A stretch of 64,000 nucleotides of DNA from assembly GCA_026874595.1 (NCBI GenBank), contig CM049317.1, positions 10,392,382 to 10,456,381 on the forward strand, written 5' to 3'. The stretch is from Sipunculus nudus. Taxonomy: Eukaryota; Annelida; Sipuncula; Golfingiida; Sipunculidae. Positions 50,295 through 56,155 of the stretch are shown here, piece after piece; within the stretch, counting starts at the first letter, position 1; the number at the start of each line of letters is the position of its first letter. Below the pieces are notes generated by a model that was not told the origin of the DNA, did not search any database, and saw only the letters and a program-made list of their open reading frames with translations. A program made the position numbers and the translations under genes.

Positions 50295-50774
50295 GTGATT
50301 ATATTTATTTGAAGAAAGGCCATATATGTACGTTAATAAAACTTTATATGTTTTATACGAGCTTTGTTCTGTTATTATTTACACAACATAACCATAAATT
50401 TCTGCTGTTCTGGAGAACGTCTGTCTGTCATCGATTGCAATAGATCTAATCGCATGCCATGTTCCAGTAAAATGTTTGTTAGTTCACCTACACAGCTAGA
50501 GATGCGTGCTTGTATTAATATATGTGCACATTCACAAAGCGTCATCGAATAATAAATATCAAAGGAGCTTGTAGTGTTAAATACGGCATATTCTACGGGA
50601 TTGTAGGGCTAAGCTCACAACTACGCGTGTATTACTGTTAGTGTTTATTCTAGGCGCTGGTAAATACGAGGGGATATTCCCTGTGAATACAATGAACGCG
50701 GTGGTGCAAAACGTCAACTTACCGGTGGCATAGAGTAGGAAACTGCGAAGCAGGGTGCAAACTGCCGTCCACAT
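3856..50774 (-). CDS. Five-Ig-domain type I membrane protein (lachesin/Kirrel-like), whole gene model
   Basis: Spliced model on the minus strand, exons in transcript order: 50774-50723, 13928-13843, 13071-12864, 11402-11262, 10874-10749, 10354-10064, 8741-8427, 6197-5922, 5189-5006, 4294-4204, 3861-3856. The total is 1776 nt, 591 residues plus stop, and the frame holds across every GT-AG junction. Seen: signal peptide (1 to about 21), Ig1 (about 22-115; C37, W49, C97), Ig2 (118-204; C140, W152, C185), Ig3 (206-301; C228, W240, C285), Ig4 (304-406; C329, W343, C391), Ig5 (408-498; C427, W442, C478), transmembrane helix about 524-550, and a 41-residue tail. N-glycosylation sequons are at N24, N54, N141, N149, N295, N328, N398, N414 and N475. 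Known: proteins of this plan mediate adhesion or recognition at the cell surface. Inferred: Ig1-3 are lachesin/IgLON-like and Ig4 resembles Kirrel domain 1, so orthology is unclear. The nine central exons are secure; the first and last are less so. Confidence 0.8.
4204..4294 (-). CDS. Exon 10: cytoplasmic tail
   Basis: The exon enters in phase 2 (acceptor TTTGACAG) and leaves in phase 0 (donor GTAAGA). It encodes a polar, charged tail (SKAVVQYERGRHNGETVRLT, then EPEGADGKVAH) with a single tyrosine at 566. No ITAM, ITIM or other named motif is seen. It is supported by exact phase match and intact splice sites rather than by homology. Confidence 0.72.
5006..5189 (-). CDS. Exon 9: stalk and transmembrane helix
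   Basis: The exon encodes a short juxtamembrane stalk with acidic residues and one cysteine (C509). A hydrophobic helix follows, about residues 524-550 (FGIVMGASMAGLLLLFFVVL and on through FLVASC). Next comes the cytosolic RGAAQQQQK, so the positive charges sit inside as expected for a type I protein. Acceptor is TTACTTCCAG and donor GTAGGG (a weaker donor). It enters in phase 1 and leaves in phase 2, matching exon 10. Confidence 0.87.
5283..5560. repeat. Degraded GGTGGCGCCACC-family repeat in intron 8-9
   Basis: Two diverged units share the order 'caaaccact-c-gtgagatatgtg ... attgcaggtggcgc' with the clearer tandem at 9,030-9,720. The palindromic core has decayed to GGTGGCGCAAAC and GGCACCACC. 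Confidence 0.55.
5922..6197 (-). CDS. Exon 8: Ig5, single exon
   Basis: This 276-nt phase 1-1 exon has C427 in AQLPCKV, W442 in DVMWYHG, and C478 in AAGNYTCTA. Two additional cysteines flank the core pair, C411 near the start and C491 near the end, and could form an extra intradomain bond. The Asp of the D-x-G-x-Y-x-C motif is replaced by Ala (AAGNYTC). A polymorphic-looking AAT/ATT microsatellite lies directly upstream of the acceptor (TTATTTCAG). Confidence 0.9.
6201..6267. repeat. (AAT)n microsatellite next to exon 8 acceptor
   Basis: About 22 AAT copies with one interruption, starting 3 bases beyond the exon 8 acceptor. On the transcribed strand it supplies the ATT-rich tract before TTTCAG, so length changes could affect splicing. 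Confidence 0.95.
6689..7714 (+). mobile_element. PIF/Harbinger DNA transposon, internally broken
   Basis: Terminal inverted repeats of 57 bp (6689-6745 and 7658-7714) match at 56 positions and begin TGCCCTTCTCACACTGGCG. Both sides are flanked by the 3-bp duplication TAA, the target size and type used by PIF/Harbinger elements. The 1,026-bp body holds only an N-terminal transposase fragment, so the copy is non-autonomous. It sits in the intron between the Ig4 and Ig5 exons. The near-identical termini suggest fairly recent insertion. Confidence 0.9.
7085..7499 (+). pseudogene. Harbinger transposase N-terminal fragment, frameshifted
   Basis: Three successive frames read like the N-terminus of HARBI1-type transposases. 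These are CWVKPWF (the family's W-V-[KR]-P-W motif), then LGTYDDLIVKLADES followed by SELFGDLLAKVGPLIADQDT, and finally LILRYLATGKTYMSLQ. At least two frame shifts separate them (near 7,210 and 7,375). The downstream DDE catalytic domain is missing, so no active enzyme can be made. In the intact family this protein cuts and joins the element's ends together with a Myb-like partner. Confidence 0.78.
8427..8741 (-). CDS. Exon 7: Ig4 (V-like), single exon
   Basis: This 315-nt phase 1-1 exon has C329 in QVHMNCSV, a WW pair (342-343) in KVIWWRD, and the core ERYSVIGHYNLVISDVVLSD ending AGTYRCE (C391). The RYSVIG-x-YNL-I-D--LSD pattern is close to the first Ig domain of Kirrel/Neph and irreC-rst proteins, unlike Ig1-3 here. 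Acceptor is TTTCATGCAG and donor GTGAGT. Confidence 0.93.
9030..9720 (+). repeat. Tandem GGTGGCGCCACC-family repeat
   Basis: About five diverged units of 110-150 bp, each with 'gattgtaggtggcgccacc', a stretch like 'catgcaaaatttcagg' and 'gtcaaacc'. The run ends in a CG-rich piece (GGAGCGGCGGTGTCGGCG) and 'acattgtatcc'. The same end structure closes the 14.7-22.4 kb element, so the two share a terminal module. It lies between the Ig3 and Ig4 exons. Confidence 0.7.
10064..10354 (-). CDS. Exon 6: Ig3 (I-set), single exon
   Basis: This 291-nt phase 1-1 exon encodes one complete I-set Ig domain. C228 sits in TLLQCKV, W240 in SYWLRGE, and C285 in TKTDFGQYTCVAGN. It ends with ANATMVII, carrying the N295 sequon, at a GTGAGT donor. 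The acceptor is TTTATTTCAG. One-exon, phase 1-1 Ig domains are the usual module for exon shuffling. Confidence 0.93.
10749..10874 (-). CDS. Exon 5: second half of Ig2
   Basis: This 126-nt phase 1-1 exon encodes VLVLRDIKQHDGGQYKCVADN, the E-F region with the conserved D-x-G-x-Y-x-C (C185), and ends at NVW. The donor is GTAAGT and the acceptor TTTTAG. With the next exon it forms the NVWFAPTI linker into Ig3. Confidence 0.92.
11262..11402 (-). CDS. Exon 4: first half of Ig2 (I-set)
   Basis: The junction with exon 3 makes the linker VQYPPTI, typical between Ig domains of adhesion proteins. It is followed by SGDTVTQTCNATGVPPPNITWY, a textbook strand B to strand C segment with C140, the G-x-P-x-P turn and W152. 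The acceptor after TTATTACAATACAG and donor GTAAGA bound a 141-nt phase 1-1 exon. It carries sequons N141-A-T and N149-I-T. Confidence 0.92.
11592..11620. repeat. Poly-C then poly-A run
   Basis: Seventeen C followed by twelve A, in the intron between the Ig1 and Ig2 exons. Confidence 0.95.
12747..12771. repeat. Poly-G run of 25
   Basis: Uninterrupted G homopolymer 92 bases downstream of the Ig1 exon on the transcribed strand (as poly-C). Such runs are error-prone in assembly, so the exact length is uncertain. Confidence 0.93.
12864..13071 (-). CDS. Exon 3: second half of Ig1 (V-set)
   Basis: The exon begins VTWKDPRNRTISINKN and contains the WTLRIRDV strand E/F motif and YTC with C97. It resembles the first Ig domain of lachesin, DPR and IgLON proteins, whose signature is WTL-I--V ... 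Y-C. One oddity is that the usual Asp of D-x-G-x-Y-x-C is replaced by Tyr (TSYNGIYTC), so the common salt bridge to strand D is lost. Acceptor is TTACAG and donor GTAAGC. The exon enters in phase 0 and leaves in phase 1. A second open frame is a shadow. Confidence 0.92.
13843..13928 (-). CDS. Exon 2: end of signal peptide and first half of Ig1
   Basis: The acceptor has a strong pyrimidine tract (CCTTCTTTCCAG) and the donor is CAG|GTGAGG. The frame that joins the next exon reads CLALENKTAIRGRTAKIQC, which is Ig strand A' and B with the first cysteine (C37), then ends at Gln46 just before the VTW of strand C. Splitting a V-set domain at this point is common in the family. Another frame looks faintly like a thrombospondin repeat but does not continue into exon 3. 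Confidence 0.85.
14780..21850 (+). repeat. 288-bp satellite array, about 24 copies
   Basis: TCCTGTGACCTTGACC recurs at about 14,841, 15,127, 15,416, 15,705, 15,993, 16,282 and onwards to 21,466, at steps of 286-289. Copies are highly alike in the middle and decay toward both edges (21.6-21.85 kb is clearly degenerate). Each unit is a dimer. The two halves (about 144 bp) both start CTGTGACCTT and differ as CATGACCCC versus TGTGACCTC. Short open frames here are by-products of the repeat. It lies in the proposed intron 1. Confidence 0.97.
21850..22440 (+). repeat. Non-satellite right tail of the array-bearing element
   Basis: Contains two diverged 'attcaaggtcaaggncactntc-taggaaaggtcatga' segments, AGGTGGCGCCACCAG at about 22,105, a run of CGG triplets at 22,381-22,394 and the terminal hairpin. 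Confidence 0.6.
22491..22520. repeat. (TA)n microsatellite
   Basis: Short perfect TA run just beyond the satellite-bearing element. Confidence 0.93.
22850..23160. other. Repeat-free, GC-richer intronic block
   Basis: Unique-looking sequence between two repeats, with GATA-type motifs (CTTATCAGACCTGAT) and no coding frame. A regulatory role is possible but unproven. Confidence 0.3.
23217..23516. repeat. Pyrimidine-rich (TCTC/TCTG)n tract
   Basis: About 300 bases of CT-rich simple sequence with CTGT and CACA interruptions. It leaves three plus frames and one minus frame open, which are artefacts of composition. Confidence 0.95.
23640..25790. other. Intron 1, nothing recognised
   Basis: No exon-like frame, RNA gene or structured repeat was recognised. 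Confidence 0.5.
25790..26145. repeat. Diverged GGTGGCGCCACC-family repeat
   Basis: Units with 'gtaagtggcatcaccagtcttgtg', 'tgcatataagcaatttcaggc' and 'gattgtaggttgcacaacctga' match the layout of the 9.0-kb and 28.2-kb copies, with eroded cores. Confidence 0.5.
26146..28145 (+). repeat. Full-length dispersed relative of the satellite family
   Basis: Starts ACTAGGGACCCATGGGTCTC and runs through about nine diverged 144-bp half-units (CTGTGACCTTGACCTTTGACC). It continues into a GGACAGC/GACAGAC-rich joint, 'agggcatccacttgtgatca', AGGTGGCGCCACCAC at 27,814, and a tail with CGGACGGATGACGGACAAAG. The same order occurs at 59,692-61,460, so this is one composite repeat family with a variable number of internal units. 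Confidence 0.75.
28146..29040 (+). repeat. Tandem GGTGGCGCCACC-family repeat, about six units
   Basis: Units of 120-170 bp, each with 'cctgagatatgagcaattttcacccaaagcacatgtacggatgg'-like sequence (variously diverged), 'cgattgcag-tggcgccaccagtct' and 'gagtacaagatggaggagtccaa'. Cores are decayed to GGCGTCGCC, GATGCCACC and GGCACCACC. Confidence 0.65.
29040..30420. other. Intron 1, mostly unique sequence
   Basis: No coding exon recognised. It contains a poly-C run near 29,378-29,392. The part from 29,600 to 30,180 is GC-richer and free of recognised repeats. Confidence 0.4.
30420..31290 (+). repeat. Second dispersed repeat family, tandem 187-bp units
   Basis: 'taagttcagcttcccgtaactcagcc' recurs 187 bases later with few changes and again, diverged, near 30,955. 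A GGTGGCGCCACTAATACCTC core lies at about 30,820. The right end is CGGACGACGGTGTACGGCGG then GCTCCATCGCATAG, a terminal style shared with other invertebrate repeats. Confidence 0.55.
31290..33340. other. Intron 1, nothing recognised
   Basis: No exon or structured element recognised; short open frames lack protein-like composition. Confidence 0.45.
33341..33384. repeat. (TA)n microsatellite
   Basis: Perfect TA run of about 22 copies. Confidence 0.95.
33989..34295. mobile_element. TCGCGA inverted-repeat element, copy 2 (MITE-like)
   Basis: Left end TTCGCGGGGTTAAAATTTCG and right end AATTTGAAACCCTCGCGAA are inverted complements over about 28 bases with a few mismatches. The body is AT-rich and non-coding. 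It is the best-preserved copy of the family in the window. Confidence 0.68.
34300..36880. other. Intron 1, nothing coding; a B-box-like site on minus
   Basis: Apart from a (GA)n run at 35,226-35,274, only one element stands out. On the minus strand near 36,155-36,175, GGTCCCTGGTTTGAACCCG resembles a tRNA B box. No matching A box or cloverleaf is seen, so it may be a SINE remnant. Confidence 0.35.
35226..35274. repeat. (GA)n microsatellite
   Basis: Perfect GA run of about 24 copies. Confidence 0.96.
36883..37027. repeat. 145-bp foldback (long hairpin)
   Basis: The outer arms GTTATAGCCCAAT and ATTGGGCTATAAC pair exactly. Inside, 'gcttgtgtca', 'tgcaggctcgcc' and their complements continue the stem, about 68 bases per arm with roughly 75-80% pairing and almost no loop. 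ACAAAT occurs beside both ends and may be a target duplication. It could be a MITE or, if transcribed, a long hairpin precursor. Confidence 0.7.
37028..39537. other. Intron 1, nothing recognised
   Basis: AT-rich non-coding sequence. Paired 'aagatcaagaccaaggtgac' and 'aagatcaaggccaaaatcag' segments near 38,331 and 38,495 hint at another worn repeat. Confidence 0.4.
39538..39586. repeat. (TA)n microsatellite
   Basis: TA run with one ACTAG interruption, directly left of the MITE at 39,598. Confidence 0.94.
39598..40151. mobile_element. Harbinger-type MITE, 554 bp
   Basis: Perfect 23-bp inverted ends (39,598-39,620 and 40,129-40,151) begin GGGTGCCTTTCCATAC. TTA is duplicated on both sides. Near each end, GC-rich subrepeats (CATGCGGG, GGGTCCCGCA, CGCATGCGGGGACCCGCA) recur in both orientations, each next to a CCTTTCCATA copy. 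There is no coding capacity. The TTA target and GGG start fit the PIF/Harbinger superfamily. Confidence 0.83.
40255..40740. other. GC-richer segment with weak tRNA/SINE-like motifs
   Basis: On plus, TGGCGTAATGGCTTGG followed by GGGTTCGCGTCACG resembles A and B boxes, with mismatches. On minus, GGTCTACCGGTGGAGCA followed by GAGATCACGAGTTTC does too. Neither folds into a proper tRNA by eye. A 120-codon open frame on plus crosses the segment but has no recognisable domain. A worn tRNA-derived SINE is the best guess. Confidence 0.3.
40740..43847. other. Intron 1, nothing recognised
   Basis: AT-rich, no exon, RNA gene or structured repeat recognised. Confidence 0.4.
43848..44605 (+). repeat. Truncated dispersed relative of the satellite family
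   Basis: Begins CTAGGGACCCGTGGGTCTCA and parallels the 26,146 copy closely for about 750 bases. It then stops after GACCTTTGACCTTGTGGCCC without the GGTGGCGCCACC tail. Confidence 0.75.
45341..45402. repeat. (TA)n microsatellite
   Basis: Perfect TA run of about 30 copies. Confidence 0.96.
45590..46440. repeat. Pair of diverged direct repeats 711 bp apart
   Basis: GCGTCGGCGGA at 45,601 and 46,312 is followed in both places by CTTTATTACC, GCGTGACGG and 'caattac-ttc-ct', in the same order with similar spacing over about 130 bases. The intervening DNA is unrelated and AT-rich. Confidence 0.5.
46960..47410 (+). repeat. Dispersed repeat with GC hairpin and CCGTCCGTC block
   Basis: Opens with a GC hairpin (CCCCGCCG ... 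CGGCGGGG, 46,971-47,001), then GTCCGTCCGTC, then two tandem units of about 149 bp sharing 'aacttgcagcaataatgcac'. The CCGTCCGTC and 'aactcg' style is common in invertebrate interspersed repeats. No coding capacity. Confidence 0.55.
49341..49455. repeat. GGTTCC-rich short element
   Basis: Repeated GGGTTCTT, GAGGGTTCC, CATGGTTCCACATGGAACC and TAGGTTCC motifs, several in inverted orientation, within 115 bases. It resembles the GGTTCT/AGAACC-type miniature repeats found in many animals. No target duplication recognised. Confidence 0.4.
50216..50291. repeat. (CT)n followed by (TA)n
   Basis: Compound microsatellite with a poly-C run just upstream (50,201-50,211). Confidence 0.96.
50723..50774 (-). 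CDS. Exon 1: signal peptide start
   Basis: The exon encodes MWTAVCTLLRSFLLYAT plus one base, then a strong donor GTAAGT. The ATG has A at -3, and an in-frame TGA lies 54 bases upstream with no other ATG between, so the start is well defined. The phase (1) matches the acceptor of the next exon. The join gives a hydrophobic run ending ...YATVCLA before LENKT, a good signal-peptidase site (small residues at -1 and -3). The exon is linked to the rest by reading frame and hydrophobicity only, across an intron of about 36.8 kb, so a chance match cannot be excluded. Further 5' untranslated exons could exist. Confidence 0.62.
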
Positions 50775-51620
50775 GTTTATTGTCACGTCACATCCACCTT
50801 GCTGCTGATGAAGAGAGCTCAAGCTTCATCATATCTTAACCCTGCCAGCAAAATGGATGTGCTACAACAGTCAGTAGTTGTCTGTAAGCATAAGCACAAC
50901 CCACGCCAGGAAACACCAAACTCCCCCTCGAGGCACAACGGTTGTACTATGCAGTGTGTTGATTCAGTTGCGTATTATCTGCGCCCGCCTAGCGTATAAA
51001 TCCAAGTTTATTTTGTATGCTTATCCACGAAGCGATAATTCTTAAGCCTTCCCTCAAGAGCGTGCTATCTTTCTGTGTACTGTCCTATGAATGAGTATTC
51101 AAGGCCTCCCACGATACCACTGACAGATGTCTCGTTAACGCGCATGTGTATTAGGTCACCGGGGTTGCCCTCGTACATAATTACCTCGTATTGGGTTAGC
51201 TTTCACGCCGTTAAGGCATTATTGGTTCATGCATATTCATGATGTATTCGGACAGCTGCCTGGTTTCTAGGGCGTCACGCGCTACATAGTTTCGTTCCTG
51301 GATATATTTCATGGTAGGTTTCGCAGGCGCAATACACGAGTTGTACTCCATGCCGGACAAGATAACAATGCCCGCGCTTTGCGTCCGTTGTTGTTTATGA
51401 AAATATATTGAATCCTGATTGTTTACATTGTGACTTTCTATTCGCACCTGATATGATTTGTTCCGTGTATGATGACTATACAAGCCGATATGCAGCGTTC
51501 GTATCCACAGGTGTGAGGTGTGCTGCTGAGATGACTTGAAACTGTATACGAGTTCATATGTATAATAAAAGCTGTTGACTGTACACGCATAGCTAGGCTT
51601 GGTTTTATAAATAAAAACGT
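50775..51620 (-). promoter_or_regulatory. Presumed 5' UTR and promoter side of the Ig gene
   Basis: This is the sequence upstream of the proposed start codon. It is less repetitive than its surroundings and GC-richer. No TATA box or transcription start can be placed with confidence, and the label rests on position only. Confidence 0.3.
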
Positions 51621-51626
51621 GATGCC

Positions 51627-51628
<2 letters not shown>

Positions 51629-51678
<50 letters not shown>
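51629..51678. repeat. (TA)n microsatellite
   Basis: Perfect TA run of about 25 copies. Confidence 0.96.
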
Positions 51679-51679
<1 letters not shown>

Positions 51680-51680
<1 letters not shown>

Positions 51681-52968
51681 GTGTGTTACGATACAGCATG
51701 AATATGTGATTTTGTTTACTTTTGTTTTTCTACAGTGTTCCCCTTGAAAACTGCCCGAAAATTGGATACCCCTTCTGATACCATAATTCACTTTCACTGT
51801 GGCTGAATGGAACATAAACATCTCTGTACTGCATGCATGCAGACTTTATAATATCGCACTAAAATAACTTACATGTTACATGTTCTAGATCTACAGTCAA
51901 TTTAAAATATAAACGTCATAATAAAAAAAAAAAGAAATTTATAAATATGTGTTTATATTTATATGTTTATATTTTTGTATATATTGTATTTATACCGGTA
52001 TAAATATTTGTATATATACTAGTAATACATAATATTAACATACATATATATGTATATACCTACATACATTATACATGTATCTATGTATGTAACTATGTAT
52101 GTATATATATGTGTTTATACTGTTCCATCAAATTACATACGTAATATGTAACAATGTGGTTATGTCATAAACAAAACAGACCATGCAGTTTCAGTAGGGA
52201 TATAATATTGAAACCCGTATATTTATGTTTATTTATGTTCGTGACCTTTATGTTTTTGTCCCTACCATCACTAAATTTGGTATATATAGTTTACATTTCC
52301 GGTTCACTGCATGCATTGTTGGTGAGGGTTTGTTTAATAAATGAGATAACATTTAAATTAAGGGGTTAAAAGACCGGAGTATTAACAAATGGAACAATGT
52401 ATACATGCACCATAAAACCTAAGTGTTTATACGAGATAAAGACAAAGCACTCAAAAATGAAAAATTGCTGAAGAACCTAACAATAACAAGACGTATATAT
52501 GTCTACTGGACGCCGAACTGTCTGATCCATAATAGAAGTGATTCAATATGTCAGACATTTTATAACGTTTCCTATTTGTTTTCGGTAATATATGACCATT
52601 ATTTTGGGCCATTTTACCAAACATAGCCGTAATTCTAGATCATTTTGGGATATGATTGACCCAGTTATTGACCCGCATTGGGAAGGTTTTATAATAAAAT
52701 AAGAGCACTGGTCAGGAAGTGTTTACTTATCGTGGGAGAATGTCCGTAAAATAGAAACATTTGGCGACTGACGTAAAATCACTGGCGGGGGGAGGCTTTA
52801 TGTTTCCAAATCTGGCTGCTTATATTGAACCTTATTGTCCAATTATTAGATAAGATAAATAGGTCTTGTGAACAAAACAAATAAAGGCTGCTTTGCGCAC
52901 GAAATAAATATAAACATGTATTGTTTTTATACATTTATAATTCTGAACTTTACAGGGAAATATTATAT

Positions 52969-53027
<59 letters not shown>

Positions 53028-54068
53028 ACTGTGCTGAAAATCTTGAAGAATGAGTGAATTGATTCAACTTTTGTCAAATTTTGACAAATCCTCCGTGTTT
53101 ATAGGTAGGCCTACACATGTCACTGAGAAGAAAGCCCAAGACGTTTCCCATGCAGGCCATTATCGCCCAGTTGCGGCTGTTGGTAAGGTTTCCAGTGATC
53201 GGTCGGTGATTGCAAACATCTGCATGGTTTTCACTAGGATCATACAACTATTTCCTATATTTCGCTGGCTGAGGAGTGAGGATAGAATTCTTTGAATTCA
53301 TTAACACCTACTTTCCATGCATGCAGAAACCTGAACTTGTACTTCCTCGTGTGAGGAACTTGGAATATTCTGTTCATATTATATATATATACATGTGCGT
53401 GGATATATGCATGCGTACCCTTAGTGTTTAGAATCTCAATAGCCCTTCTTGCTAACTCTAGCGGAACTGCCAGTCCTCGAAAGTATAGTGTGAGTGTAAG
53501 GTCCTCTCTTGTACTCATATACGCGTATGTGTGTGGGTGTGTTACTTTGCCATTGTAAAAGAGTGAAGCAACATCTGCATTCCCATCTAGTGATCTGGAC
53601 GACATCGGAATTGCATGTATACAACTTGAAGCGCAATGTTATTCATGTATAATCATATGCTGCGTTTTTTAGGCCTAGGTGTAAAATATGTGGCTGGCTC
53701 CATATTCGAGAGTCTAATTTTTCGCGATTTTCACCTTACCATTTTTTCGCGAGGATTCAATTTACAACATTCTTACCGCATACTGTAACGTATTTACACA
53801 TGGTATCAGTGACATAGGACTCGAGTCCCATTCATCATCGATTTTTCAATTTTCTGCCTATACCAGCGATTAATTAATGCATTAACCCCCCCCCCCCCCG
53901 CCCTTGTCAGGAGGGAAGGCTTGTAGCGATTGATGAGTTTTTATATCAGTATTTGGGTCCATTTTTAGTAGACTTTCTCAGGCCCTCCTAGGGTTACAAA
54001 ACCAGCAATTACAATGTTTCCTTCTTTCTTTTTTTTTCATCTGTCTGTGTGTCTGGACACTTTTTTAG
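51680..54068. other. Intergenic, nothing coding supported
   Basis: AT-rich with TATGTA-type low-complexity DNA (51,940-52,120), a (TA)n run (52,971-53,025) and a poly-C run (53,886-53,899). A minus frame at 53,605-53,400 looks mildly protein-like (TLYFRGLAVPLELARRAIEI) but matches no family I know and has no clear exon borders. A single left end of the TCGCGA element lies at 53,695-53,765. Confidence 0.4.
52971..53025. repeat. (TA)n microsatellite
   Basis: TA run with a few TTA interruptions at its left edge. Confidence 0.95.
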
Positions 54069-55275
54069 GGGTCCTGGACTCGGACTTGAACTCGAGGGTC
54101 CTGGAATCGGACTTGAACTCGAGGGTCCTGGACTCGGACCTGAACTCGAGGGTCCTGGACTCTGACTTGAACTCGAGAGTCCTGGACCCGGACTTGAATT
54201 CGAGGGTCCTGGACCCGGACTTTTACTAGAGGGTCCTGGACTCTGACTTGAACTCGAGGGTCCTGGACTCAGACTTGAACTCGAGGGTCCTGGACTCGGA
54301 CTTGAACTCGAGGGTCCATGACTCGGACTTGAACTCGAGAGTCCTGGACTCGGACTTGAACTAGAGGGTCCTGGACCCGGTCTTGAACTCGAGGGTCCTG
54401 GACCCGGACTTGTACTAGAGTGTCCTGGACTCGGACTTGAACTCGAGGGTCCTGGACCCGGACTTGTACTAGAGGGTCCTGGAATCGGACTTGAACTCGA
54501 GGGTCCTGGACTCGGACTTGAACTCGAGGGTCCTGGACTCGGACTTGAACTCGGAGTCCTGGATCCGGACTTGTACTCGATGGTCCTGGACCCGGACTTG
54601 TACTAGAGGGTCCTGGACTAGGACTTGAACTCGAGGGTCCTGGACCCGGACTTGAATTCGACGGTCCTGGACTCGGACTTGAACTCGAGGGTGTTGGACC
54701 TGGACTTGAACTCGAGGGTCCTGGACACGGACTTGTACTAGAGTGTCCTACACTCAGACTTGAACTGGACGGTCCTGGACTCAGACTTGAACTGGAGGGT
54801 CTTGTACTAGAAGGTCCTGGACTCGGACTGGAACTCGAGGGTCCTGGACCCGGACTTGTACTCGAGGGTCCTGGACTCGGACTTGAACTCGAGGGTCCTG
54901 GACCCGTATTTGAACTCGAGGGTCCTGGACTGGGACTTGAACACGAGGGTCCTGGCCCCGGACTTGTACTAGAGGGTCCTGGACTCGGACTTGAACTCGA
55001 GGGTCCTAGACCCGGACTTGTACTAGAGGGTCCTATACTCGGACTTCTACTAGAGGGTCCTGGACTCGGAATTGAACTCGAGGGTGCTGGACCCGGACTT
55101 GAACTCGAGGGTCCTGGACTCGGACTTGAACTCGAGGGTCCTGGACTCGAACTTGAACTCGAGGGTCCTGGATCCGGACTTGAACTCGAGGGTCCTGGAC
55201 CCGGACTTGTACTCGAGGGTCCTGGACCCGGACTTGAACTCGAGGGTCCTGGACCCGGACTTGTATTCGGACTTG
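54069..55275. repeat. 27-bp minisatellite, about 45 copies
   Basis: The consensus unit is GGTCCTGGACTCGGACTTG followed by AACTCGAG, with variant positions such as ACTCGG/ACCCGG and TGAACTC/TGTACTA. Because 27 is a multiple of three, several frames stay open. The minus strand has a 344-codon frame (55,303-54,269) of Ser/Pro/Gly repeats, and overlapping minus and plus frames read VQVRVQDPR and VLDSDLNSR. A 26-base unit at about 54,551 switches the long minus frame from one repeat peptide to the other, which argues against selection on the protein. Confidence 0.95.
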
Positions 55276-56076
55276 GAGGTAAAGACTCGAGAAATGAGAC
55301 CATCTCGAGTCCAGTAGAAAAAAAATATCTGTCACGTATTATAAAGACTAATGTATACTAAGTGTGCGAACTATACAAATATGATGTTGCAAAAAATAAA
55401 CCTATATATACCAAGCTTTACTCACATCGGGAGATATCAATGTAATTAACAATAATAGTAAAAGAATATGTGAACTTACTTTAAAATCTGCTTGATAATC
55501 TTAATCCAAGTAAAAATCCGAGTCCAGGACTTTCGATCCCGGGCTCGATTCCTTCATTACATTACTGATAACTGCCTTCATTACTGTAGCCGTGACAAAC
55601 ACGACTCAGTTAGGGCCCCCTACCGAGTCGTGACACAAGCCAAATTTAGAACCGCCCTGCAAGTCCACGCCACGCTTTATAACCGTCTCTCCGCATACAG
55701 TCAGTAGGCAGCCCGCAGGCAGAAATCTCCCAGACATGCAGAACAATATACGAATATACTGGATTATAACGGAATATTTCACACACATGGTAGGTGTCGT
55801 TGGAGAGATAAGAAACTTATTAAAAGGTCTAGCGGGTTTATTTGAAGTGACACGATACTTCTAAGCAATGAGGCGTTGTCAAAAATGACGAAAATATTTG
55901 CATCCTCGTGGGGCCTTATAATGCGATCCTCAGAGTTAGATGTCCAGGCACTCTGGCAAGCCAGTGATCTGGCCATAATGTCAGAGGGCCGATCTGGCGC
56001 TATCATTACTGGTGTCAGTGAGGCTATATATATATTATATTATATTAACGTTCCAATGTGTACAGATGAGGCGTCT

Positions 56077-56155
56077 TATTCACGAATGTTTCATTTTCAC
56101 GACAATTTCCATTCGCGAATATCAGGAATTTGAAACCCTGCCGAACATAAAGCCA
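56077..56155. mobile_element. TCGCGA element, right-end fragment
   Basis: ATTCGCGAATATCAGGAATT followed by TGAAACCCTGCCGAACATAA matches the right end of copies 1 and 2. No left end is found nearby. Confidence 0.5.

Larger units (their letters stand above)
47410..50722. other. Distal part of intron 1
   Basis: Non-coding. It contains a G run (48,473-48,484), a GGTTCC-rich block (49,341-49,455), a GT/GA-rich simple tract near 49,700-49,750 and a (CT)n(TA)n run (50,216-50,291). Confidence 0.5.

Noticed and set aside
51211-51821. 127-162 codon minus frames
   Set aside because: They run through a (TA)n microsatellite (Tyr-Ile repeats) and have no domain or exon borders.
53400-53605. Minus frame with TLYFRGLAVPLELARRAIEI as a coding exon
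   Set aside because: Composition is mildly protein-like, but there is no recognised family, no convincing acceptor/donor pair and no partner exons.
54269-55303. 344-codon Ser/Pro/Gly-rich open frame on minus
   Set aside because: It is a by-product of the 27-bp minisatellite. Other frames are equally open, and a 26-base unit switches it from one repeat peptide to another, so there is no sign of selection on a protein.
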